Shown in pieces: positions 12,081 through 24,585 of a DNA stretch of 64,000 nucleotides. The stretch comes from Blastomyces gilchristii SLH14081 (taxonomy: Eukaryota > Ascomycota > Eurotiomycetes > Onygenales > Ajellomycetaceae). The notes under the pieces are model-generated. The model saw only the letters and a list, made by a program, of their open reading frames with translations. It did not search any database and had not been told where the DNA came from. Each line of letters begins with the position of its first letter. Positions within the stretch are counted from its first letter, which is position 1. The translations under genes were made by a program, and so were the position numbers. The DNA is taken from positions 1,544,261 to 1,608,260 of the forward strand of contig NW_003101671.1 of the NCBI RefSeq assembly GCF_000003855.2, read 5' to 3'.

Positions 12081-12446
12081 AGATGGACAGGGTTTTCGCG
12101 GAGGTCGCTCCTCGGATATCTCCACAACTACAGGTCAGGGATCTTCCAAAATCGAGAAGATTGGTGCATATGGCTAGGTCACTTCACCTTACAATTTGTA
12201 TGGCACTCTGGCCCGGGGTTGTGGTGTGGTAGGGGAGAACAGGGGATAATCCCACACAGGAGCTTCGAACAACATCCGGTTCACATTTGGCTGGATAACT
12301 CCACCACCACACAGGGTATGCGGTCAGCGATGGGGTCAGAATGCTCGTATGATCGAGGGCTTTTCAATGGATCTATCGGCGGGTTCTTATTCGAAAAATC
12401 GAGCGAGTTCGTGGTGGAGCGGTTTTGTTGTATCTGTCATTGTACT

Positions 12447-14321
12447 CTGACTGTCAGAATGATAGTGTATTATAAAATAAAAGCAGCTTAAGAACTGAGA
12501 TTATTATATCTATTATTCAGTGAGTGTACAGATAGTTATAAAGTATTTGAGATTCTTATAATCTGTGATTATCTCAAATTCAGAGATACTTTGAAGTTCA
12601 GAGTCTCATTCTTCTGAACAGTATACAATTATAAGAAGTTTCATATTATAGATCTCATAGTTGTATTCAGTAAGACTCAGTTTCTTAGATATAATAATAT
12701 ATAATTATAAGATATCTTTATTATTATATTGTAATATAGCTTCTTCTATGATATAGTCAGAGAAATCAGCTTTAATAACTATCTTATAATCTGAATTGAA
12801 TGTTATCAGCAGTGAGATATTAATAAATATCTTCTTTATCTGTATAAATGCAGCTTCAGTATTCACTGATTATTAAAATACTGAGTCTTTCTTAGTAAGT
12901 TCTGTAAGTGATCTCATGATATCTGAGAAGTTTCATATAAATCACTGATAAAAGTTAGTAAATTTAATGAAGTTTCATATATCTTTCACAGTATATGAAG
13001 TCTCTCACTTAAGAATAGCAGAGACTTTCTCAGAATTGATTTGAATTCTCTTATCAGGTTCTGTAATAAAGTCTAGATATTTTGTACTCTTGACTTCAAA
13101 ATTACACTTGTTAATATCTATTGATAGTTCTATCTCTTATAATCATTGTAATATCTTCTGTACATATTCTTGATATTCTTTTCTGAATCTGTTAGTGAAG
13201 ATGAGAATGTTATCTAAATATACAGATATAAACTTATTAAGAAAATCTCAGAGTACTCAGTTAATATACTTCTGAAATGTACTGAAGACATTACCTAGTT
13301 CAAAGATTATGACTACTTATTCAAAGAGATTATAATATATTCAGAATGCTGTAAGTCATTCATCTTCTTCAGTAATATAAATCTTATGAAATACAGTAAT
13401 AACATCTAGTTTTATAAATTATTGAGCTCACTTAGTATATGCTAGAAATTTATTGATGAGAGATAAGAGATAATAATCTTTCTTTATCAATCTGTTCAGA
13501 TCTTAATAGTTCACACAGAATCAGAGTTCTTTATCTGACTTCTTTATAAAGAGAATAGAAGCTGCAGTGAAAGAGTTACTAATATATATAAATCTCTTAT
13601 TTAACAGATTATTAAGTGTCTTCTGAAGAAGAAGAAGTTTATCTTGAGATATATTATAAAGAAGATCTCACAGTGACTCAGAGTTTCTATCATTCTTCTT
13701 TTCTAACTTAATACTGTGATTTACTTCTGAGTCTTATAAAGAAGATATATTCATAATATTATCTTATCAGAAGATATCTAGATATTCATGATATTATTAA
13801 GAGAGTTTTATATGAGGATCTGTTATTATAGTATAGAATAACTTTTCTAGAGCTTTCTTGATATTAGTCAGACTGATGAAATAGATTGATATATAATTCT
13901 GTTATCATTGACTTTATCAGTGACTCTGTCAGCAGTTTTAATAATAACTTATTTTTCAGAGTAGTTTATAAGTATTGACAGAGATCTGTGTAAGATTTAT
14001 AGTCTTGTGAATATCATCTTTATAAATTCTATCATTATTAGAGAATATTAAGCTTCTGTTGTAAGTATTTAACAAGATGCCTTGTTCAGATAGTCAGACA
14101 AGTTCGAACATGAGATTATAGTCAAGATTATTAACTTCATATATATAGACATCTTCACATTAATATTCTCTAATATCTATGTTTAGTTTTATCATGTAAT
14201 AAGTGTGAATATCTTTTAAATCATGAAATTCTGTAAGAAGTCAGAGTCTTGATAAGAGAATATACTGAAGATTATAATATCTTACAATTGAAGATTTAAT
14301 CATTGTATAATAGCATAGATA
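12447..14321 (-). pseudogene. A2 RNase H, reverse transcriptase and protease region
   Basis: Inverse-orientation match to 21,000-22,840 of A1. From right to left it covers the aspartic-protease region (about 14,300-14,000), reverse transcriptase (about 13,650-13,050) and RNase H (about 12,830-12,540). Stops are dense and CpG is almost absent. MITE M2 interrupts it at 14,330. Confidence 0.75.
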
Positions 14322-14329
14322 GACTGACC

Positions 14330-14825
14330 GTGTGACCGTGTCTGAGACCAGGACCAGATTTTTTAATAGTTTCATTACCAATTCGACTGATCTCATTACA
14401 CAGTTTTAACATTAGATAGTAGTCTCATACTGTCCCAGTGAGACTTACTGTCTACTCTTGTCACATTTTTCAAATAAGATCATGATTTTCACTTCTCAAT
14501 TTAAATTATTTTTATTGCTTTAAATGACTTTAAATCTCATTTGAGTGTTATCAAAAAGTGTTACTTTTTAAAAAATTAAAAATAGTCTAAAAAAAACCTT
14601 AAAATGTCTAAAAATAGTAACTTTATGCCAAGAATGTGACTAAATGAAACCAAATAAGATCACTTTCTCATTTTTTTCAAGTCATGATTTCATTTTAAGA
14701 TCTGATATATAGTCACTTTACATGTTTTTTTGATAGTCAGTCTCAGCGGGATTCACGCCAAGAAATGTATGAGATCAGATCAAATGAGATCAAATGTGAA
14801 ATTCATAGTCTCAGCAGCCAGTCTA
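14330..14825 (-). mobile_element. hAT-like MITE, copy M2 (496 bp)
   Basis: Same family as M1 in inverse orientation: begins TAGACTGACCG and ends CAGTCTA. A perfect 8-bp duplication AGCATAGA flanks it (14,322-14,329 and 14,826-14,833). It lies in the gag-protease region of A2; the equivalent position in A5 (near 38,737) is empty. Confidence 0.88.
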
Positions 14826-14833
14826 AGCATAGA

Positions 14834-16387
14834 TCACTGTCTATCATAGCTTTCATATTATACATGTTATCTATCACAGTAGATATAAGAATCTCATTCA
14901 TTGTCATTTTCTCTTCAAATTATCATTGTTCAATCTCTTCAAGCTTCTGCTTGTAAATTTGAACAGAAGCTAATCTTTTCTCTATTTTATCAGAGTATTC
15001 TTATAGTTATCTTCTGAATTCTTCTCTAATGTAACATGATTGACATGAACAGACACTGATTCATTCTTTAAGTGAGAAGGCATGTAGACTGATTAACAGT
15101 TGAAAGTAATATGCTTTAATCAGCTACAGTTGATGCATACTTCTCATTGATATCAATCAGTGACTTCTTCAGAAGTGATCTCAGAAACTCAGAAGTCTGT
15201 TCAGACAGTGAAGACTCTTGCTTATATATAGATATTTAAGTCTACTCAGTTCATAGCATCTGCAACATTATTATTATTTCTCAATGCAGGTATATAAGTA
15301 ACTGAGTTATTTCTCAGTACAGATATGTAAGTGTAACATCTTCTATCACTGTTCTATATACTCTTGAGCTTGATAAGACAGTTATTCAATGTCTGAAGCT
15401 GTGTGCAGAAGTCTTCATAAGTCAGGTCTTTATTTACACTTATAAAAGTCTGTAAGAGTTTGAAAGTTAATGTCTTCTTAAGCATACTAATCTTTATTTA
15501 ATTCTTTCAAGATTGATCACCAGCTTCTAAGATCTTGATATCAAAGTCAGAGATGAATATTGTGAGAGAAGTGTTTCTATGTCAGATGCTCTGTAATTAA
15601 TCTAATACTTTCTATTGTATAGCAGTATCTCAGAACAGAATATCAAGATATTTAATAATATTATCAGATATTTATAACACTGATTCATATATTTTTATTC
15701 ATGAATGAAACTTCTATTTCATGCAATTCTTCAATTATTCATTAATATATTAATCTTAATTGATTAGTGAATCAATGATATCTTTATCTGCACTCAGTTT
15801 TATAAGCATTTTTATTCTTCATAATAAGTAGAGAGTGAGATTAGAAGTATTGAAATATATCAGAGTATCTAAGCATTCATTCAACACTTTTGTATTTCAT
15901 TCTGTAGATATTAAAATTGCATGAATTTCTTATTAAGTTAATCATTGAATTTTCTTGTATTAAAGTTGTTGAGTTATATACATATCAGCTATCTATTGCT
16001 GTTGTAATTTCAACATTGCTCAGAGTCACTGTGATATTATATCTATACTCATATTTAAAAGTTCTCTCCTATTATTATTAGACATGATTATATCAATCAT
16101 CAGATGTGTGATATCTGTGAAATCAGAAGAAGTATAATCATATGAATATCTTATATATCTGTGATATCAGAACTATCAGATCTTTCACTGATATTCTCTT
16201 TATAAGATCTTACTCTCTTTGTAAGATCTTGTTACAGAGTCAGAGTAACTGATGAACAAGCTTCTATCTGAGAACTCAGTGTCTGTTTAACTATTTAACT
16301 GTTTCTCTATTTCTTATATGTTATTATACATTTAAATATCTCAGTGAGTAATCATTTCTAATAAGAAGACAATGAATATTGTTCATG
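14834..16387 (-). pseudogene. A2 gag region
   Basis: Collinear in inverse orientation with the gag part of A1 (18,961-20,900) and of A5 (38,737-40,547). Near 15,120-15,140 it encodes a decayed copy of the CX2C zinc knuckle seen better in A1 (20,723). No open stretch survives over 70 codons. The leader next to the LTR (16,330-16,387) has the conserved TTATTAGAAA repeat word. Confidence 0.65.
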
Positions 16388-16707
16388 TATAAGAGACCTA
16401 CACTGAATAGATCAGTATAATATTTATAGATCTTATATAATAAAATGAAAAACATTAGAGAAGAAAAGAAAGAGAAAGTGTGAAAATCAGCAATCAGAGT
16501 GAATATTTATACATGTATACAGTGACATATGCGGTGGAACTTCAGAGTGGAAGAATAGAGGTTTTCATACACAGTGAAGCTTCGGGGCGGAAGAATAGAA
16601 ATTCTATAGGTTTTCAGCTGAGGATCAGCAACTGAGAATCAGAGCGGTAGAAATCTGTGAAGTTTAACGGAATAGTCTATATAATTGATCGGGCGCAGCC
16701 CGCCACA
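16388..16707 (-). repeat. 5' LTR of A2
   Basis: Same 320-bp length as the 3' LTR at 1,616-1,935, including the 40-bp duplication. Its inner part (left) is heavily changed by transitions, while the outer end (GGGCGCAGCCCGCCACA at 16,691-16,707) is intact. The partner LTR keeps its outer end too. Confidence 0.92.
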
Positions 16708-17634
16708 TTAAGAATATATAAATTACATACTCATCTCACACACTGAATTACTGTCATGTAAAGTATAAAGTGATAGAAGTTCTAGACAGTCATAACTAGA
16801 CTGGCCGCCGGGACCATGAATTTCATGTTTGGTCTCATTTGATCTGATTCCATACATTTCTTGATGTGAATTCTGCTGGGACTGGCTATTAAAAAAACAT
16901 GTAAAGTGACTATATATCAGATCTTAAAATGAAATCATGACTTGAAAAAAATGAGAAAGTGATCTTATTTAATCTTATTTAGTTATATTCTTTGTATAAA
17001 GTTACTATTTTTAGACATTTTAAGGTTTTTTTTAGACTATTTTTAATTTTTTAAAAAGTAATGCTTTTTGATAACACTTAAATGAGATTTAAAGTCATTT
17101 AAAGTAATAAAAATAATTTAAATTAAGAAGTGAAAATCATGATCTCATTTGAAAAATGTGATAAGAGTAGACAGTAAGTCTCACTGAGACAGTATGAAAC
17201 TACTATCTAATGTTATAACCATGTAATGGGATCAGTTGAATTGATAATGAGACTATCAAAAAATCTAGTCCTGGTTTCAGACATGGTCACACGGTCAGTC
17301 TAGTCATAACTACTGTCTTAACACATTATCAGAAATTCATAATATCTTTCATATAAGCTTGCTTCACTGTGTCATCACTGATTCATTTTCTTCTCAACTG
17401 ACTTTTAACTGACAGCTGCTAGAGATTATAGAAGAAGATAATGAACTTGAATAAGAGATTAAAGATATTCTTGATAAGAGATCTCACAGTCACAGCTGAC
17501 AATATCTTGTAAAATAAGTCAGTTATAATTATCTGATCTGAACTCTGAGCTCTCTATTATCTGAGACAGCAGCTCTTAGCTGATGAGAACTACATATCTG
17601 TGACTCTATATCACTTCTGAAAAGAAGAGGCTAA
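16708..17634 (+). pseudogene. A3 pol C-terminal module, continued, with polypurine tract
   Basis: Continuation of the A3 pol from 1,615 after the A2 insertion. 16,713-16,796 encodes the start of the integrase C-terminal module (YKVIEVLDSH), interrupted by MITE M3 and continued at 17,303-17,620 with the EDNELE segment and the tail deleted from A2. The polypurine tract GAAAAGAAGAGGCTAA (17,619-17,634) abuts the 3' LTR. Confidence 0.8.
16797..17302 (+). mobile_element. hAT-like MITE, copy M3 (506 bp)
   Basis: Ends TAGACTGGCCG...CAGTCTA and a perfect 8-bp duplication GTCATAAC (16,789-16,796; 17,303-17,310). It is inserted in the pol C-terminal module of A3. The terminal GGCCGCCGGGACC keeps its CpGs. 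Confidence 0.9.
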
Positions 17635-17906
17635 TGTAACAGGCTGTATCTGATCAATGATATAGACTATTTCATTACACTTCACAGATTCTGCTGAAAG
17701 CTTCAATTCTCAGTCATCAATTCTCAGTAAAAAAAACTTATAAAATTTCTATTCTTTCACTCTGAAGCTTTATTATATACATGTATAAATATTCATTCTG
17801 ATCACTGATTTCTGCACTTTCTCTTTCTTTTTTTCTCTAATATTTTTCACTTTTGTATTATAAGACCTATATATTATATCAATCTATTCAGCGTAGGCTT
17901 CTTACA
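17635..17906 (+). repeat. 3' LTR of A3
   Basis: A 272-bp family-A LTR following the polypurine tract; starts TGTAACAGGCTG and ends GCTTCTTACA. It is strongly mutated in its inner part, with one CpG kept near the outer end (AGCGTAGG). The element is inserted in gypsy B2, whose gag resumes at 17,907. Confidence 0.88.
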
Positions 17907-18683
17907 TTAATACTTTTTATACTTATAAAATAATAGTATTACAGTGTAATCTCTCTCTATAAATATATATTTTTATTAAGAGAGTAATAAATTCAGATAT
18001 TAACTTTAAAACTCTTAAGAAGATAATTACTGACTCTGTCTATAACTTCTTAAATTTCAATTTCAGTTTATTAGAACAGTTTATATAAAGATATTCTAGT
18101 TTAAAATAGATAAAGTAAAGACTCTTTTTCTTGATCTCTCTATTATATACTATATTTATAAAAGCTTATAAAACTCTCTTTCTTTACTTAGTAGTTAGAT
18201 ATAAATCTCTCTATACTTTATTATCTTTTCTCAGTAAATCTATTCTTCATTATTTTAACACTTATAAGACTGATCAGTGACTTACTCTTTATAAATTTAT
18301 AATTTTTACAGTAATCTGTAAGTAGTGAATAAAAGTTATTAGTTTCTTCAGAGTTAAGAGTTTAGAGTCTTACTTAATAAACTTATTCTATATACTTTTA
18401 TTTAGTATTTTTATAAATATTATTATTCAGATTTTATTTCAGAGCTCTGTTTTCATAGATTTTAATTTATATTATAATTTTATAAAATACAATAAATAGT
18501 TTTTATCAGATTTCTTATCTCTTTTTCTAATATTAATAATCACAGCTCAGATCTTTTCTATTTAGCTTATAAAGTCTCTTAACTTATTCTCTAAATAAAC
18601 TTTAAGAATAGATTAGTAGAATCTCTTATAATTATTCTCTAAATAATTTAATCAGTTCTTAACTTTAATATAGTAAAGATCTA
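17907..18683 (-). pseudogene. Gypsy B2 gag fragment (1 of 3)
   Basis: Collinear with 35,810-36,540 of the complete element B1, same strand. Much more AT-rich than B1, so an older or more heavily mutated copy. It is cut on the left by A3 and on the right by A1 at ATCTA (18,679-18,683), continuing at 24,869. Confidence 0.8.
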
Positions 18684-18960
18684 TGTGGCGGGCTGCGTCC
18701 GATCAATTATATAGACTATTCCGTTACACTTCACAGATGTCTACATTCCGATTCTCGGTCGCCGATTCTCAGCTGAAAACCTACGGAATTTCTATTCTTC
18801 CGCCCTGAAGCTTCACCGCGTACACCACCGCGTACACGTATAAATATTCATCTCAATTATCAATTCTCACACTTTCTCTTTCTTTCCTTCTCTAACATTT
18901 TTCACTTTGTTATATAAGATCTATATATTATACTGATCTATTTAATATAGGTCTCTGACA
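18684..18960 (+). repeat. 5' LTR of A1
   Basis: A 277-bp LTR beginning TGTGGCGGGCTGCGTCC and ending GGTCTCTGACA. The outer (left) half keeps CpGs, including CACCGCGTACACC, while the inner third does not. It lacks the 40-bp duplication seen in A2. Confidence 0.92.
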
Positions 18961-20900
18961 CTTGAAAAATGTTCATCATCTTCTTATTAGAAATAATTAT
19001 TCATATATTATCTTCTTATTAGAAACAATTATTCATCAAGAAGATATTCAAACATATAACAATATATAAAAAAGAGAAACATAGTTAAGAAAACACTGAG
19101 TCTTCAGATAGAAGCTTACTTACCAGTTATTCTAACTCTGTAATAAGATCTTATAAAGAGAATGTCAGTGAAAGACCTGAGAGTTCTGACACTCAGATGT
19201 ATAAGATATTCATATAATTACACTTCTTCAGATATCACATATCTGATAAACAGTATAATCATATCTAATAATAATATGAAAGAACTCTTAAACATGAGTA
19301 TAAAAGTGATATCACAGTGACTCTGAGTAATATTGAAATTATAACAGCAATAGATAGCAGACATGCATATAACTTAACAACTTTAATACAAGAAAATTTA
19401 ATAATTAATTCAACAGAGAACTCACATAACTTCAATATCTACAGAATTGAATATAAAAGTACTGAAGAAATACTTAGATACTTCTGTATATTTCAATACT
19501 TCTAATCTCACTCTCTACTTATTATGAAGAATGAAAATGCTCATGAAACTGAGTGTAGATAAAGATGTCATTAGTTTATTAATCAATCAAGATTAATATA
19601 TCAATGAATAATTGAAGAATTATATAAAACAGAAGTTGAATCTATGAATAAAAGTATATGAATCAGTGTTACAAATGTCTGATAATATTATTAAATATCT
19701 TGATATTCTGTTCTGAGACACTGCCATGCAACAGAAAGTATTAGATTGATTACAGAGTACTTAACAGAGAAACACTTCTCTTATAACATTTATTTCTAAC
19801 TTCAACATCAAGATTCTAGAAGCAGGTGATCAATCTTGAGAGAATTGAATGAAGATTAGTATGCTTAAGAAGACATTAACTTTCAAACTCTTACAGGCTC
19901 TTATAAGTGTAGATGAAGATCAGACTTATGAAGATTTCTGCATATAACTTCAGATATTGAATAATTATCTTATCAAGCTCAAGAGTATACAGAACAGTGA
20001 TAGAAGATGTTACACTTATTAGACTAGTCACCGGGACCATGAATTTCACATTTGATTTCATTTAGTCTGGTCTTATACATTTCTTGGCATGAATCCCGCT
20101 GAGACTAGTCATTAAAAAAACATGCAAAGTGACTATATATCAGATCTTAAAATGAAATCATGAGTTGAAAAAAAATGAGAAAGTGGTCTCATTTGGTCTC
20201 ATTTAGTCTCATTCTTGGCATAAAGTTACTATTTGTAGACATTTTAAGGTTTTTTTAAACTATTTTTAATTTTTTAAAAAGTAATGCTTTTTGATAACAC
20301 TTAAATGAGATTTAAAGTCATTTAAAGCAATAAAAATAATTTAAATTGAGAAGTGAAAATCATGATCTCATTTGAAAAATGTGATAAGAGTAGACAGTAA
20401 GTCTCACTGAGACAGTATGAGACTACTATCTAATGTTAAAACTGTGTAATGAGATCAGTTCAATTGATAATGAAACTATTAAAAAATCTGGTCCTGGTCT
20501 CAGACACAGTCACACGGTCAGTCTAACACTTATACATTTGTACTGAGAAATAACTCAGTCACTTATACATCTACACTGAGAAATAACAACAATGATGCAG
20601 ATGCTATGAACTGAGTAGACTTAAATATCTACACATAAGTAAGAATCTTCACTGTTTGAACAGGCTTTCAAGTTTCTGAGATCATCTCTGAAGAAGTCAC
20701 TGATCAATGTTAATAAGAAGTGTGTATCAACTGTAACTGATCAGAACACATTGCTTTCAACTACTAATCAGTCTATATATCTCCTTATTCAAAAGAAAGA
20801 TCAACATCAGCAGTCTGCACTAATCACATTATATTAGAGAAAGATTCAGAAGATAACTATAAGAATGCTCTGATGAAACAGGGAAAAGATTAGCTTCTGT
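18961..20900 (+). pseudogene. A1 leader and gag with zinc knuckle
   Basis: The leader holds a 32-bp tandem duplication (18,979-19,036, word TCTTCTTATTAGAAA twice). Downstream frames are gag-like without an identifiable capsid motif, interrupted by MITE M4. At 20,723-20,764 a CCHC zinc knuckle is still readable (CINCN, then SEHIAFNY, with one stop between and the last Cys changed to Tyr), as expected at the C-end of a gypsy nucleocapsid. It is broken by many stops. Confidence 0.65.
20020..20525 (+). mobile_element. hAT-like MITE, copy M4 (506 bp)
   Basis: Ends TAGACTAG...CAGTCTA and a perfect 8-bp duplication ACACTTAT (20,012-20,019; 20,526-20,533). It is inserted in A1 gag. Confidence 0.9.
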
Positions 20901-23900
20901 TCAAATTCACAAGCAGAAGCTTGAAGAGGTCAGATAACAATGATTTGAAGAGACGATGATAATGAATACAATTCTTGTATCTACTGTAATAGATAATATA
21001 TATAATATGAAAGTCATGATAGACAGTGATCTATGTTATTATACAATGATTAAATCTTCAGTTGTAAGATATTATAATCTTCAGTATATTCTCTTATTAA
21101 AACTCTAACTTCTCACAGAATTTGACAGTTCAAAGAATGTTTGCATCTGTTATATAATGACACTAAATATAGATGTCAGAGAATATCAATGTAAAGATGT
21201 CTATGTATATAAAGTTAATAATCTCAATTATAATCTTATATTAGAACTTGTCTGACTATCTGAATAAGATATCTTGCTGAACACTCAGAACAAGAGCTTA
21301 ATATTCTCTAACAATAATAGAATTCACAAAGATGACATTCATAAAATCATGAATCTGACACAGATCTCTGTCAATGCATATGAAATACTCTGAAAAAGAA
21401 GTCACTGACAGAATCACTGATAAGATTATTAACAGCAGAATTATATAACAATCTACTTCATCAGTCTGACTGATATTAAAAAGGCTTTAGAAAACTTATT
21501 TTATATTATAATAATAGATTCTTATATGAAACTCTCTTAATAATATCATGAATATCTAGATATCTTTCAATAAGATAATATTATAAATATATCTCTCTTA
21601 CAAGACTCAGAAGTAAATCACAGTATTAAGTTAGAAAAGAAGAATGATAAAGACTCTGAATTATCATGAGACTCTCTTTATAATATGTTCTAAGATGAAC
21701 TTCTTCTTATTTGAAAGACACTCAATAATCTGTTAAATAAAGAATTTATATGTATTAGTAACTCTTTCACTGCAGATTCTATTCTCTTTACAAAGAAATC
21801 AGATAAAGAACTTCAATCCTGTGTGAACTATTGAGAACTGAACAGATTAATAAAGAAGAATCATTATTCTTTATCTCTTATCAATGAAACTCTAGCTTAT
21901 ATTGAATATGCTTAATAATTTACAAAGTTAGATGTCATTGCTGTGTTTTATAAGATTCATATCACTGAAGAAGATGAGTGACTTACAGTATTCTGAACAT
22001 GATATGATCTCTTTGAATGAGTAGTCACACTCTTTGAACTGGCTAGCATTCTCAGTATATTTAAGAAGTATATTAACTGAGCACTCTGAGATTTTCTTGA
22101 TGAATTCATATCTATATATCTTGATGATATTCTCATCTTCACTGATGAGTTTAAGAAGGAATATCAAGAACATGTATAAAAGATATTATAATAACTACAG
22201 AAAGCAGAACTACTGATAAACATAGATAAGTATGATTTTGAGATTAAAAGTATAAAATATCTAGACTTTATCATAGAAGCTGACAAGGAAATCTGAATGA
22301 ATTCTGAGAAGGTCTCTGCTATTCTTGAATGAGAGGTCTTATACACTGTGAAAGATGTATAAAGCTTCATCAGATTCACTAACTTCTATCAGTGATTTAT
22401 ACAGAACTTCTCAGATATTATGAGATCACTTATAGAACTTACTAAGAAAGACTCAGTATTTCAATGATTAGTGAACACTGAAGCTGCATTTATACAAATG
22501 AAGAAGATATTCATTAATATCTCTCTGCCAATAATATTCAATTCTGATTATAAGATAGTTATTGAAGCTGATTTCTGTGACTATATTATAAAAGAAGCTA
22601 TATTACAATATAATGATGAAAATGTCTTATAATTATATATCTTTATATCTAAGAAACTGAGTCCTGCTGAATGCAATTATAAGATCTATGATAAGAAACT
22701 TCTTACAATTATACACTGTCTAGAAAAATGAAACTCTGAACTTCAAAGTGTCTCTGAATTTGAGATAATCACAGATTATAAGAATCTCAAGTACTTCACT
22801 ACTATCTGTAAACTTATTAAATGATAGATACAATAATCTGAGTTTCTAAGCTGCTTTCATTTTATAATACACTACTGTTCTGACAGTCAGAACTCAATGA
22901 CAGATGTTCTCTTATAATGAGAGCAAGATATGCCTTTCAATGTAACAGATACTCATTGAATGAACTGAGAATATTAGCTCTTAGATTCAAAGATATTAAT
23001 TGATCAAGATAAAACAGCTCATAATACTATACATACTTCTTCAATTAGAACTGTCACTGATATCTCAACTTCTTCTGAATCTATATTAGATGAACTATGA
23101 CATACAGCAGCTTAAACTGATGAACTTCTTCAAATACTCACTGAAGCAGTATAATAAAAAGCACTCTGATTTCTTTCAGAACTATGTATAAGAACTGACA
23201 TCTCAGAATATTCAATTGATGATAATAACACTTTATAATTTCATAAATAATCCTGAGTCTCTCACTCTGAACTCTTACACACCTGAATAATGCAAGAGAT
23301 GTATGATTTGTACATGATTAGTTATTCAGGCTGTGAACAACTGTATTGAATAATCTCTTGAGAATTCTATTCTTCTGAGATATTAAACAGTATCAGACAG
23401 TTAATCTGAGACTGTAACTGTTGTTCTTTCATCATCTTATAAAGAGATTGTAGAAAAGATCTGCTGAAATCACTCAATATCTCTGATAGAATCTGATAAG
23501 ATGTGATAATTGACTTCACTATTAATCTCTCTGAGAGTGAAAGTTATAGAAATGTCCTGATCATCATGAACTGATTGAGTAAGAGTGTAATATTAAAATC
23601 TTGTGATAAGATGAATACTGAACAAGTTATCAAAGCTTTTCTACAGAGCTCATTCTATCAGATGCATGAATTATCATGATCTATAGTATCAGATTAGAGC
23701 TGTTAATTTATGAGTACTCTCTGAATAAGAATCTGTCAAGTTCTCAAGATTATACACTATTCATCAACTGTTTATCACTCTGAGACTAATGATATATCAG
23801 AACAGATAATTCAGACTATAAAGAATTATCTTTGTAAGTTTTATAATCATTTATAAAATGATTAGTATACTCTTCTTCTACATACTGAAGTCACTATCAA

Positions 23901-24570
23901 TGATCAGAATATCATTGCAACAGATATAAGCCTGTTCTTTCTCACACACAGATATCATATAAGAATATTGAATCTTCTAGAGATTACACATTTTACACTG
24001 AATCTCTGCAGTTCAATTCAGATCACTGATAATATAGTGATGAAGCTATGAGATGTCTGTGACTGACCAGAAGTCTTCATAATAAGTGCTAAACAGAATT
24101 AAGAAAACTGAATTAATATTCACTGAGATTCTACTAAGTTATACAAGATAGAAGATCTGATGTGATTAAATCTTAAGAATATATGAATCATACATTCATC
24201 TCATACACTGAATTACTGTCATGTCAAATATAAAGTGATAGAAGTTCTAGACAGTCATAATTACTGTCTTAACACATTATCAGAGATTTATAATATCATT
24301 CATATAAGCTTACTCTGCTGCACTATCACTGATCTGTTCTCTTCTCAACTGACTTCTGATTAACAGTTATCAGAGATCATAGAAGAAGATAATGAACTTG
24401 AGTGAGAGATTGAAGATATTATCAATGAGAGATTTCATAACTGCAGCTGATAATATCTTGTGAAATGAGTCAGCTATGATTGTCTGACCTGAACTCTGAG
24501 CTTCACATTATTTAAGACAGCAGCTCTTGATCAATGAAAACTACATACTCATGACTCTATATTACTTCTA
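20901..24570 (+). pseudogene. A1 pol: protease, reverse transcriptase, RNase H, integrase
   Basis: The aspartic-protease site is at 21,011-21,030 (VMIDSD, active DSG mutated to DSD). The reverse transcriptase runs about 21,760-22,260, with FTKLDV near 21,917 and the catalytic YLDDILIF at 22,117. RNase H spans about 22,545-22,840 ([25 protein letters not shown]). The integrase zinc-binding part is near 23,290 and its core near 23,500-23,800 (IVSD, then HSETNDISEQ). The C-terminal SH3-like/chromo-type module is at 24,180-24,570. In life this polyprotein would copy and integrate the element. Frequent in-frame TGA/TAA/TAG at places where Trp, Arg or Gln is expected show RIP-type decay. Confidence 0.88.
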
Positions 24571-24585
24571 GAAAGAAGGGGCTAA
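24571..24585 (+). other. Polypurine tract of A1
   Basis: GAAAGAAGGGGCTAA directly before the TG of the 3' LTR: the plus-strand primer site. Confidence 0.75.

Larger units (their letters stand above)
4795..12431 (-). mobile_element. Full-length Tad1-type LINE (LINE-1), 7.6 kb
   Basis: A non-LTR retrotransposon on the minus strand. It is bounded by a perfect 15-bp target duplication ATCTGTCATTGTACT (4,780-4,794 and 12,432-12,446); A2 continues cleanly outside it on both sides. It has a 3' (AAT)n tail (4,795-4,810, read on the minus strand), ORF2 (9,117 to 5,170), ORF1 (10,736 to 9,147) and a 1.7-kb 5' leader (to 12,431). ORF1 with zinc knuckles, an APE-type endonuclease, a reverse transcriptase and an RNase H place it in the Tad1 clade of fungi. 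Both ORFs carry stops. It is the only complete LINE here; other copies (52,444-54,528; 46,692-46,806; 63,387-63,660) are fragments. Confidence 0.9.
10737..12431 (-). promoter_or_regulatory. LINE-1 5' leader/promoter region
   Basis: The stretch between ORF1 and the 5' target duplication. The inner two thirds (10,737-11,800) is AT-rich and mutated like the rest of the element. The outer 600 bp (about 11,830-12,431) has ordinary GC content and many CpGs. The leader holds a 155-bp direct repeat and a hairpin. In LINEs this region holds the internal promoter; that role is known for the class and not shown here. A 187-codon reading frame on the plus strand through the GC-rich part has no recognisable domain and is taken as chance. 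Confidence 0.65.
1616..16707 (-). mobile_element. Ty3/gypsy family A, copy A2, full length, host to four later insertions
   Basis: A complete but inactive LTR retrotransposon on the minus strand. Its LTRs (1,616-1,935 and 16,388-16,707, both 320 bp) flank pol and gag relics, and a perfect 5-bp duplication TTAAG lies on both sides (1,611-1,615; 16,708-16,712). It sits inside A3, which continues on both sides. Removing the internal insertions (2,227-3,009; 3,285-3,790; 4,795-12,431; 14,330-14,825, plus their TSDs) leaves about 5.6 kb, the same as copy A1. Reading from right to left the order is LTR, gag, protease, reverse transcriptase, RNase H, integrase, C-terminal module, LTR, as in Metaviridae-type elements. 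Confidence 0.9.

Noticed and set aside
11928..12491. 187-codon plus-strand open frame in the GC-rich islet
   Set aside because: It lies antisense in the LINE 5' leader, runs across the LINE target duplication into gypsy A2, and has no recognisable domain.
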